This document shows, piece after piece, positions 33,155 through 44,800 of a DNA stretch of 64,000 nucleotides. The stretch is taken from assembly GCA_902517895.1 (NCBI GenBank), contig CABYEA010000004.1:39425-103424 (forward strand), written 5' to 3'. A program made the translations under genes and the position numbers. Below the pieces are notes generated by a model that worked only from the letters and a program-made list of their open reading frames with translations, did no database searches and was not told where the DNA came from. Each line of letters opens with the position of its first letter. The first letter of the stretch is position 1. Source of the stretch: an uncultured Bacteroidota bacterium. Lineage in GTDB: Bacteria; Bacteroidota; Bacteroidia; Flavobacteriales; Flavobacteriaceae.

Positions 33155-33904
33155 TTGAAAACAATACTAATCACTGGAGCAACAAGCGGTATTGGATTAG
33201 CGGCTGCTAAAAAGTTAGCAAATGAAAAAAATCAACTGATTTTATGTGGAAGAAGACAACATAAATTAGATGAAATTTGCGAGGAACTTTCTAAAATTAT
33301 AAATGTCTTGCCTCTTCGTTTTGATGTTTCCGATAAAAAGGAAGTAAATAAAGTTTTAGAAAATGTTCCAGAGAAGTTTAGTTCTATTGATATTCTTATA
33401 AATAATGCTGGAAATGCTTATGGACTTGAAACAATTCAAGATGGTTCGCTTGAAGATTGGGATAACATGATTGATATCAATGTTAAAGGCTTGTTATATG
33501 TTTCGAGAGCAATTATTCCAGAAATGGTTGCGAGAAAAAGTGGACATATAATTAATATTGGTTCTCTTGCTGGTAGAGAAGTATATGAAAAAGGTAATAT
33601 TTACTGCTCGACAAAACATGCAGTCAATGCTATTTCAAAAGCTATGAGAATTGATCTGAATAAAACAGGAATTAAAGTTTCTGAAATCAATCCAGGGCTT
33701 GTAGAAACTGACTTTTCAAATGTTCGCTTTAAAGGAGATAATAATAGAGCAGAAAAGGTTTATCAAGGATATAAAGCACTTCAAGCAGATGATATTGCGG
33801 ATATTATAGAATTTGTAATAAATAGACCAGACCACGTTAATATTGCCGATATTTTAGTACTTCCTAAAGCACAAGCAACAAGCTCAATTATAAATAAGAA
33901 ATAG
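33155..33904 (+). CDS. SDR family NAD(P)-dependent oxidoreductase (TTG start)
   Basis: MKTILITGATSGIGLAAAKKLA; DILINNAGNAYG; Y-x3-K (YCSTK); INPGLVETDF. Confidence 0.95.
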   Translation: MKTILITGATSGIGLAAAKKLANEKNQLILCGRRQHKLDEICEELSKIINVLPLRFDVSDKKEVNKVLENVPEKFSSIDILINNAGNAYGLETIQDGSLEDWDNMIDINVKGLLYVSRAIIPEMVARKSGHIINIGSLAGREVYEKGNIYCSTKHAVNAISKAMRIDLNKTGIKVSEINPGLVETDFSNVRFKGDNNRAEKVYQGYKALQADDIADIIEFVINRPDHVNIADILVLPKAQATSSIINKK

Positions 33905-33963
33905 TATTTAATTCCCTAGTAATACAATTTGTATTAATTTTAGTTTATAATTAAACATTTATT

Positions 33964-35772
33964 ATGAGATATATATTAATTTTTTTCTTGATTATTTCTT
34001 TTTCTTGTTCTGAAGACTCAGCATCAAATGACCCTAACAATAATAACCCTTCAGGTCCAAGCGGAAATGTATTCACATTTGGGGATATAGATGTGACAGG
34101 GCAATGGGACTTTGACCAAAACAGAGGTCAAATAAATAATTTTAGTGAACCAAGAAAAAGAGAGATTAATATTAATATAGCTCAAAGAGATTATGATGAC
34201 TCTCTTGATGTTGGAATTCTATCTGCTGGTGCTTCTCCATTAAGTGGTCAATTAAGCTCAAATGAAATTATTAGTTGTGTGGTAGGAAATTACGGCTACC
34301 TGCCAATATTTGATGATTTCCAGGTCTCATATAAAATAGCATATGAGGATGGTGAATTTGGGGAAGAGGTTTTTGAAACTTATATGATTACAGATTCTTT
34401 AGCATCAATTGATTACACATATTTTGATTTTGCCACAACAGCAGATTTTTCTCAATATGGCACATACACTATAGAAATGAGCACACATATGCCTAATGAT
34501 ATGGATACTGAAACAGATAGCTTTGTAAGAATTGTTGAATCTTTACAATACACTGATGTGTGTAATATTCACTCAATAATTTTAACCGGAAATAATACCT
34601 TTAATCTTTACACAACAAACGAAGAAGGAATTTCAAACTATGTGATTTTAGGAGATTATGTTTTAGATCAAGATAACAATATGTTAACGCTCCTGGTTAC
34701 AGAATCTAGTGGTTTTGTGTCAGAAATTGGTCAAATTCACGATGTTGAAATTGACGAAAATGGAATAATTTCGGGAACTGTAAACATTGAGGGCTTATGT
34801 GTTCAGCTTCTTGATGGATATGAGGAGGAATCTTATACTTCAGGGTTAACATATATTCCTGACGAAAATTTAGAGCAATGGTTAGTTGATGAAGGTTATG
34901 ATGATGATGTTGATGGCTATATGTTAACAGCAAATGCAATAAGCCAGGGAGGAGTTGCTATATATGCTGAAGATACTTGCTACGATGAGGAAAATAATAC
35001 TATTACATGTGATTATGATGACTATATGAATTATGAAACAAGATTCTTAAATAGGTTGACAAGTTTAGCAGGTATTGAGGCTTTCCCAAATCTTGAAATT
35101 CTGAATTTGACAGGGAATGACCTTGACAGTATCAATATATCTCAAAACTCTAATTTAAAATATTTGTATTTAAATTTTAACAGTTTTTCCAAACTTGATA
35201 CTAGCGGTAATCCAAATCTTGAGGTGATATCTCTCGATAATAATTTGATTGTTCCTGAAGTTGATTTTTCAGAAAATGCTAACATGACTGACATTGCTAT
35301 GCCAAATATAGGGTTTGGTTCAGTTTCTGACGAATATATTGGTCCTGGTGGTTATTTTGATATTACTAATATGGAAAATTTGAATGGATTAAGTATTGGA
35401 GATAATAATTTTACTTCTATAGATTTAAGTGGGAATCCAAATCTTACTATCTTCAAAGGAGGAGGAAATAATTTTACAGAAATTGATATTTCTAATCTAA
35501 GTCAATTGTATGAGTTTGGTGTTCCAGAAAGTCCAATCACAACCATCGACTTTTCAGGGAATCCTTTATTACACACAATTCAAGTTGAACAGTGTAATTT
35601 AAGCTATCTTGATGTATCTATGCTTGATGAATTAAGGGTTCTAAGGGCATTTGGAAATCCAAACCTAAATTGCATAAAAGTAAGTCCGTTTCAGTTAGAT
35701 GCAATAGAAAATAATGATCCTGAATTTGAATTTGTTGTAGGCGGAGTTGCTTTATCTTTGGATTGTAATTAA
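33964..35772 (+). CDS. Surface lipoprotein with LRR-like repeats
   Basis: Lipobox IISFSC followed by Ser/Asn/Pro linker; C-terminal NLEILNLTGNDLDSINISQNSNLKYLYLNFNSFSKLDTSGNPNLEVISL repeats. Confidence 0.8.
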   Translation: MRYILIFFLIISFSCSEDSASNDPNNNNPSGPSGNVFTFGDIDVTGQWDFDQNRGQINNFSEPRKREININIAQRDYDDSLDVGILSAGASPLSGQLSSNEIISCVVGNYGYLPIFDDFQVSYKIAYEDGEFGEEVFETYMITDSLASIDYTYFDFATTADFSQYGTYTIEMSTHMPNDMDTETDSFVRIVESLQYTDVCNIHSIILTGNNTFNLYTTNEEGISNYVILGDYVLDQDNNMLTLLVTESSGFVSEIGQIHDVEIDENGIISGTVNIEGLCVQLLDGYEEESYTSGLTYIPDENLEQWLVDEGYDDDVDGYMLTANAISQGGVAIYAEDTCYDEENNTITCDYDDYMNYETRFLNRLTSLAGIEAFPNLEILNLTGNDLDSINISQNSNLKYLYLNFNSFSKLDTSGNPNLEVISLDNNLIVPEVDFSENANMTDIAMPNIGFGSVSDEYIGPGGYFDITNMENLNGLSIGDNNFTSIDLSGNPNLTIFKGGGNNFTEIDISNLSQLYEFGVPESPITTIDFSGNPLLHTIQVEQCNLSYLDVSMLDELRVLRAFGNPNLNCIKVSPFQLDAIENNDPEFEFVVGGVALSLDCN

Positions 35773-35797
35773 ATATACAATCATTTTCATTTGCATA

Positions 35798-35843
35798 AAT
35801 AGAAGAATTATTCAAAATTTCTTGATTAGATAATTCTTCTATT
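35798..35843. terminator. 14-bp inverted repeat between convergent genes (possible bidirectional terminator)
   Basis: aatagaagaattat - 18 nt - ataattcttctatt, perfect arms; no strong T-tract on either side. Confidence 0.45.
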
Positions 35844-35849
35844 GTCAGA

Positions 35850-38800
35850 CTAATTCTTTATCACCCTTTTATTTATTATTCCTTCAGAAGAATAAATCTT
35901 TACAAAATACACTCCTTGAGCACTTCCTTCCAAAGAAATTTTATTGACTGAGGAATTGCCTCTATGTATCAACTGTCCTAAATTATTGTACAATTCAATT
36001 TTATTTATCTGTAAATAATCCGGGTATGATAAGTTAATAATATCATTAGTAGGATTTGGATAAATATTTATCTCACCCTCAAAATTAACTTCTTGATTTG
36101 ACAATGAGCCATCAACAATGGTTAATAAATTAGACTTCAGCGTTACAGTTGACACAGATGATCTTCCTGAATCACCACAATCATCGATAATAATTGCAAC
36201 ATAATACCTGTAATCATTTGCGTCAGTATCAGCATTTGTGTCATTAAAAGTAAACTGATTAGAAGGAATTGCATTCAATAATTCAAAATCAGCATTATTT
36301 ATTGATCTATAAATATAGAATGTGCTATATTCAACACCAAAATATGCTGACCAACTCAAATTGACAGATCCTCCAGCTGCTAAATTAGCTTGTAAAAGAG
36401 TGTTGTAATGCTCGGAGCTTAAATCAGAATTGATTCCACAAGCATCAACAGATCTAACTTTATATTTATATTGCTGCTGTTGGTTGTTGGACGTGTTATC
36501 TAGGAATGAATCTTCACTAGGAAGTACAAATCCGATAGACTCATACTCATTAACCACTGAAGTTTCTCTTAAAACTTCAAATGTTGCAACATTATAATTC
36601 CCAGCGGAGTTAAAGTAAATTCTATTCTTTGTAAAATCCTCTTCATCACTTGTTATATAGCAAATTTCAAGGTCATTATAAATTGGTATTTGACCAATTG
36701 TAAATGTTTCATTATATGTAAAGTATTCATCTGCAAAATCTAAAATATAAGTGCCAGGATTTAAATTTTCAATTGACTGATCTTGTGAAGAGAATCCATT
36801 AGGCCCAGTCCAATTAAATGTTAAGGTTCCAGCTGTTTGATTAATTTCAGAAATTTCAATGAAACCGTTGGCAAGTTCACCTTCACAATATGAGTCACTG
36901 GAAGAACTTACAATATTTATATCATTAACGTTTAAAACATTAATTATAAATTGTTGTTCAATCGAATCATTTTCATTGAAGGATCTTATCCTTACAGAAT
37001 ATTGATTTTGATCTTCAAAGTCAAAGTCAGTATTATTAATTAAAGAATTACCTTCAATTGTAAACAATTCATTATCGCTATCACCTGTTCCTTCAACAAA
37101 TTCATATGTGAACGAATCTCCAGGATCATTATCAATTGTAAATAGCTGACCAATAACATCTAATAAATTTTCATCAATGGTATTTGAAGATAAACTAACT
37201 GATGTTGGTGAATCATTCACAGGGTTTACATTAATTGTAATCTCGCCTGATGAACTGTCTTGATTTCCGTCATTTATATAGTAATTAAATACAGCATAGT
37301 TTTCTCCATATCCATTTTCAAATGGTTCATACAGAATAATATTTTGCGAATTAATTACTAAATCCCCTGGTGAGATAAGTGATGATATTGATTCACCGTC
37401 TTCTGTTTGATATAGGGTGCCTGTATTAGGCGTAGACGAAATAAAGAATTGCATTTGATCATTTTCTAAATCAAAACCTGCTAAAGTAATAGCAACCATT
37501 GTATCCTCATCGGTGTTCACAACTTGGTCTTGAACGACGGATGGGTCATTTAAATTATTAATTTGAATTATAATAACTTCATCATGGTTCAAACCTCCAG
37601 GGTCAGTTGTTCTGACTCTGATACTGGCCTGTTCTTGTGTTTCAAAATCAAAAGCTGAAGACACCATAAGCTCTGAACCATTTATAGTAAAGTTGGCATT
37701 ATCACTATCTCCCTCTCCTGCAACTAACTGATATGTAAATGTATCATCATCAACATCAGTTGACAGTAAATTATCTACTATAATATCAATGGTGTTTTCA
37801 TCAACACTATAATTTCCATCTACTAATAAAATTGCTGTTGGGGAATCATTAACCGCAGCCACATCAATTGAAAATGTTTTTGAGATATAGTCTATAGCAT
37901 CATTTTCGGTTCCACCATCATCGCTCAAAGTCACACTTATCTCTGCGGTTCCATATGCATTTAAAGTGGTGCTGTAAGAAAATGTTGCAATCGATTGACC
38001 TTGGTCATATTGAATATCCATTGATTCAAATAAATCACTATTGTTTGTTTCTACAACAAAAGATAGGTTTTGAATTTCAAGAATATCTCCATCGACAACA
38101 CCTGTTATGTAAAAACTTTGCTCACCCTCATCTTCATTGATATCTAAATTGTTGATGTTATCCATTCTAGGACGTGCGTTATTTGGAACGCCTAACTCGC
38201 TTTCATAGGCACCAATATCTACATTAGATCCAAGTGGTGCGGGCCTTGAGTTCCCTAAAATATCTGTTGATATTGGGTAATAACCGTATCCAATAGCGGG
38301 AGATGTGTTTTGAAGCGTAAAATCACTATTCTCATAATCTGTAAAATATAAATCAGTAAAGCTTTCTGGAGCTAATTGCCAAGTCGAATTACTTTGTGGA
38401 ACTACAAGTGGACTATCTGTAATTACTTGATTAAATTCAGGTGGTGATGTATAACCAGAACTATCTAATGGTGTCCCCATTATTATGGTATTTACATATC
38501 TGGCGCTATTAGACACACATGAAGCATAGATTTCCTGATGATTAATAATTGTACTATTATAAAAAGTTGCTTGAAGACCTAACGCACCGACAGAACAATT
38601 ATCCTGATGTAGAACTAACCTATTATTTACCAATAAACTATTATTCACAGTAACCGAAGAAATTCCTGTACCAATGGCTCTATCATCATAATCAGTAATA
38701 ATACAATCATTTATTGTAACATAATGCTCGCCATATGCCCAAATACCGTTAGTACCTCCAATATCTTGACTCGGATAAATATTAAATCCAGTGATTGAAG

Positions 38801-41800
38801 AATTGACAATTCCAATATTTGAACTAAATGATATGGTATATCCAGTTGCTGGAAGTGCAATTGAAGCTCCTTGTGGTTCTGTAGAAATAAAATTCAATCC
38901 CTTATTTAATATGGAAATCTGCTCGATGTATTCACCTGGGGAAACTAAAATATTATCACCCTCAATAGCATAATTTACTGCAGCTTGAATGGTTAGAAAA
39001 GGATTGTCCTCTGTACCAACCGTATCTTCGTCTGTTCCAGAATTGGACACGTAAATATTTGTATTATGAACGGTTTCAGCTAATGGGTTTTCAAAAGCCC
39101 CAATATCCACGTTTGAGCCTTCAGGATTTGGTCTTGAATTTCCAGAAAAATCGACTAAAGGAGTAGTGTAAGTAGTTGAATATAGCTCAACAGCGTTCAC
39201 TCCTCCGCCGATAGCCGGTGAATAGTTTGACAAATTAAAGTCATTATTGCTAAAATCATTGAATAAAATCTCACCCTCTGAATTATTTTCATAGTTTAAG
39301 AAATTAGTAATTTGATTTATAATTTGTGTTTCACCCTCTTTTAAATGTGAATTTGTAACTGTTAATAATCCATCATTTGTGAAGAATTGGCCTCCGTCAA
39401 TAATTGTATTTACAACAGCACTATTACCGTCAAAACGATTATTTAGTGAATTCCCTATAATATTTGAATTTATAATTATCGCATCAGTTACATTTAAGTC
39501 TCTTGAAGTTAAATTATCTCTAACAATGGTATTCTTAATCGTTGAATAATGTGTATCTCCATTATGCCAGAACTGAATAGTAATGTTTCCCTCATTATTA
39601 TAAAATTCACAGGCATTCATTTCAAATTCTTGGTTAAAGCCTGCCAATGTATGAACAGCGTTGTTATCCCTAAAAACTACATTGTTAAATTGCATCTTTC
39701 TGTTTGTATTTGTGTAGTATAGATAAACAGCAGCTGCATTTGTGGCTAAGTTATTTTCAATTATTAGATTTTCGAAATTTATTCCGATATTAATATTTGA
39801 GGTGCTGTGTAACCAGATTGCCGACGCAACTTCATATGATGCAGTCAGGCCATTAGTAATCGTGAATCCGCTGATTAAAATTGAAGACTCTTGTTCAGGC
39901 TGGTATGATAAACCAAGTCCATTAATATCAATAACAGAAATTCCGTTTGACCCACCATCAATAATTGTTGATGCAGCTGAGGTCGATGGATCTGGTGTAG
40001 TAATTGTTACATATTTGTCATCTAAAGAAATATTTTCAACATATGTTCCAGGATTTACCATAACTGTATCCAAATTTGATGCTGTATCAATTGCAGTCTG
40101 AATAATTTTAAAAGGATTGTCCTGTGATCCGGTAGCAGAAGAATCAGCTAGAACATTTGCGTCAACCCAATAAATACCGTCAGACACTACAGAGTTACCC
40201 GCAACTGAAAAACTGTAGTCAACACTTACCTCAGGGTACACTGTTTGGTAAAGATTATCAACTAGAAAAGCATGAACAGAATAATCTTGTCCGGCTGTAA
40301 CTGGTAAATTAATTTCTGTATCCTCAAATACACTAACTGGGTCTGATCCATTAACAGTGTATTGAATATGCCCATTACCTGGAATTAAATTAAACCCAGC
40401 AGCTGCACTATCCATATTTAGAGACACAGGATTCAATGTCATTGTAACCTCAGTTATTGAATTTGGAAATATGGCTCCGTTTGTAGAGGATTGTGAATAT
40501 GATAATTCAGGAAGAGTCATCTTTGCATAAGTGATCTGGTCAAAAACTGAGCTTACAGAATTATTATCATTGTCAAGCAGTTGATAAGATTCTTTGTAAA
40601 GACCAGCGCCAGGAAGATCAAAAAGGTCATTCAAATTATAATTTAAAGCGTCCGAGCCAGATCCAATAATATTGGGTCCGTGAGCATTAATAATTACTGT
40701 TTCAGATGTCACAGCAAGTTCATTTTCCTCCAGATTATAATTAGCTAAATCACTAATATCATTAACATCATTATAATCACCAGGATAATATGTGATTTGA
40801 TACGCTATTGAACCGTCAACTCCTAAATCAAAACCTTGAAGTATAAATGAGTGTAAAACATCATATTGACCATAGCTTAAAAAGTTACTAATTCCTGAGG
40901 AGGCAGTAACAATAAAATTAACATTTGATACGATTAATGTTATCTGATCTGATATTCCCAGAGGATTACCTTGATTATCCACCAAGTCAAATTTGATATA
41001 ATATTCATCACCAAGTTCAGTGGTAGTTGGTTCAACAAGTCCTAAATCGACTAACGCCTCTGAAGAATTATATATGTTTACTGTTGAGAAATCCCCATCA
41101 AATTCACCCGCTGTGGTTAAACTATTTCCTATAGTGTATTGAATATATCCATCTCCGGAACCATCTTCAGTAACAATAAAATCAGAAATTGTATATGTGA
41201 CTATTGCTTCGGTTGTATTAACAGGATATTCCGTTAAATCTTCAGGGGATGTTATTGAAATTGAAGGGGCATTTTCTACAGAAAAGTTAACCGAATCAGT
41301 TAATGGTGGAGATAACTGATTATAATTTGAATCCGTTAGACTTACTTGAACATTATAAGCCTGACCACTTTCAACATTAATACTAAAATCACCCACAAAT
41401 GAGTCAATTGGGTCAGCTCCGTTTACTGAGTATTGCATAAAGTCTGTGCCAAAATAACTGGTGAAATAAGATATTTCAATAGAATCGGTATTGTAATCAA
41501 AAACCTCCCCCTCGGAAGGGTTATTGATGCTTATCACATCATCCACATTATTACTGGTTAGTGTAATAAACCATCTGTTAGGTGAATCCCAAGAAGGATA
41601 CGTTGCTAAAATGATACTATTTTCATTAATTTCGATTAGATCATAAGTTAAACCTGCTCCATGAAAAAAGCCTAGATATCCATTTCCGGATAATGATATT
41701 TGTTCCAAACCGTCATTATCAGAGGATAAATTCCATGAAGACTCAATATTGTCTGAAGGGTAGTTTTCATACTCTAAATATTGATTTTGTCCTAAACCTT

Positions 41801-44800
41801 GATCACTACCAAAAGCTTCTAAAATAGGAGCGGCCTTTCCGTAAATATCTCCATTAGTAAAAATGGTCAATGATCCATCGGGATTGAAGTAATATACATC
41901 ATTGTACATTCCTAAACCTTCTTTTTCAAACGGCATAGCCATGTAATAATTTGGAAATGATTCATTTTCTCCACCAACACCAAAATGACCTTGTGTTTCT
42001 GCCTCCACTCTGAAAAAAGTGTTTTGTGAAATAAATTCTTGTAAAGTTGGTGTATATGGATTAACTAACAAATTTATAGCTACTATTTCATAACATGATT
42101 CATCGTTCGGAGATTGAACTCTAACATATATGGTGTCAGCTTCAGGCTGCTGATTGGTATATGGGCTTATGAGGAAGTTTATATTTTCCTCTGCATCTTG
42201 AACAGATACATGATATGAAATTGTATAAGATTCATTTAATTCAGCTGAAAGAATTGTATTTAAATCAAATTCAGCAAATCCATCATTATTATCGTCATCA
42301 ACTTCGATTATGTTGATATTACCAATAATCAAATCTTCATTTAAAGGACATGGATCAACATAGGTTTCAGGCATAATTACTACCCTACCTAAAGCTTCTT
42401 CATCATCCGGATTAGCCACAGGGCCAACAACTGTGAATCCGTACTGAACTAAGAAACCCTCAGGTAATTCATCAGCGTAAATTATAAAATTGCCAGGTTC
42501 AGAAATTTCAAATGAATATGCTCCATTAGTAATATCGGTAAAATTATTATTTGGGTCAAGTGCTCTTACAAAAGCTTTACATGTGTAGGATTCATCAAGA
42601 GTATATTCGTGAACAGAAACCGAAAAATGAATCGGCCTTTCATTAAATGCTGTATAGGACTCTACTTGAGTTATGCCTTCCATTATTGCATTTCCTGAAC
42701 CGTCTTCATTGACCCAATTGGAATCCGAGGCATCATAGGCGCTAAAATTTGGTTGAAGAATAATCTCGTTAGTTTGTGTGTCAATTGTTGTTTTTAGATC
42801 AGGTACTGACCATGTATTACCAAATGTAAAGGTTCCGTCTAACTGATATACCTGCATGTATCCAGTCCAAACATCGGATGGATCGGCATAAATAAATAAA
42901 GTTTCATCTCCATTGTCTTGCTGAAATTCACCTTGACCAACCTCAATATCATCAAAATAAAATGTTCCTGGGTTTTGATTTCCAAAATCTGGAAATATGA
43001 CTACAGTAGTGTAATCTAAATCTGGGGCTCCAGTGAAGTCATATGTTAGTATTTCCCAAGTATTAGAAACAGTTGTTAAAACATCAACCTCATGTGTATA
43101 GCCCTCAACATCACCTGCAGTTGTTTCTAGTTTGACTTTTACAACTTTGCCTGCTTCTGGACTATAAGATTTTATTCTTAGCTGATAATGTTGATCAAAG
43201 TTTATTGTTCCTTCTGCATCCACAGCTATCCCTGCCCAGGGCTCTGAGGACTCAGTTTTTACCATTTGTAAAACTCTTGTTGAGTAATTTATATCGGATA
43301 CATCGGGGTTATCAACTATTCCTATTTGATCTATATTTCCAAAAGGAGCTATATCCATATTCATACCTTCCTCCTCAAAATCATGAATTATATCAAACCC
43401 ATTGTCTGTGAATCCACATGCTTCACCTGAGCAATCTCCGAAACACGCAGTAACTGTTGTGTCCTCAGATGCACAAGGAAGTAATCTATCGCTGAATTCA
43501 CCAAATGCACAGAATTGACCTGCTAATTGTTCTTTAGTACCCCAGTCATTAGGGTCATTTGGACTATTTAAGAAAATGAAGGCTCCTCCTATGTTATTAG
43601 GTACCGCTTCAAAAGATCCAGTCCAAATACCATCACCGTCTTCATCGGACAAAGGAATTGCCATTGCACCCCCAAGCACTCCACCACCTGCGTAGATTCC
43701 TTCAGGACCTACATCAATTGAAGCTGTGTTAACTTCAAAAGTATATGTAATACTTTCAGCTGGGTCTTCTCCAGGACACTGATTCCAGTGATGTGAAGCA
43801 AGATCTTGATCAGCACCAGCAACAGTTAAAGCTCTGTTCCAATAGGATCCATCCCAAGATAAACAGTCTTTTTCACAGTTCCAGAATTCTTGATTTTCCC
43901 AACCACCTAATGTATATTTATATTTGTAATCTCCATCCTCTAATGGTAGTGTAAGAGACCATATTCCGTCACCATCATCATCAGTCATAGGATATAATCC
44001 TGGATTCCAGCTTTCACCACTACTTCCGTTATCACCGAAGTTTCCAACAACGTGAGGTATAGAATTTTCTAACAAACTTAATGATGTTGAAGGGTCGACA
44101 TTAAATGTGATATTTGGCGTAGGGGTTGGTGTATTTCCAGCTTCTACTGTATTTTCATAAGTACCAGTTGAGATCTTAATTTGATCTAAAACCATTTTAC
44201 TTCCAGCATTTTGAAATACTGGGGCAAATTGCATCATTTGAACAACAGCATTTAATAATCCAGCATCAGCGCCAGGTGTAGCTGTCATAGCTGGGAAACC
44301 ATTTGTGTTTGCCCAACCATCATCATTATACATTTTAAAACCCCATGCACTACCATCGCCTGATGAATAAGTTTCAGGTGAATCTATCCAAAATCTAATA
44401 GATCCATTATTTCCTCCACTATAATCAACAGTAACTCCAATGGTAAGATCTGTAAGAGTGTAACCTTGAGTTTGACCAAAGTGGCCAGCATACTTTAAGG
44501 TACCGTTTTGATTACCACCATTAATAATCATTGTACTAGCCTTAAGGGATCCACCATCACCGCTGGTATTTTCAGCGATTTGAAGACCAGTCAATCTCCA
44601 ATTTGTACCGGTACCTTGATTGGCATCCTTTAAAATAAAAGTTACTTTGTCTCCACTTCCAGGTGCTATAGTAATTTCTTTAAAAGACAATGAAAAATGA
44701 AATCTATTGTCTACTAAACCAGAACCAGCTGTCGGGTCACCCGTTGTTGGGCCTAGATGTAGATTATTTAAAATAAAATTAGACCACGCGTTAGCATTAG

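Noticed and set aside
39742-40101. Plus-strand ORF (119 aa) and several other short ORFs antisense to the giant gene
   Set aside because: Chance open frames opposite a long Ser/Asn/Asp-rich ORF; no start context or recognisable domain.
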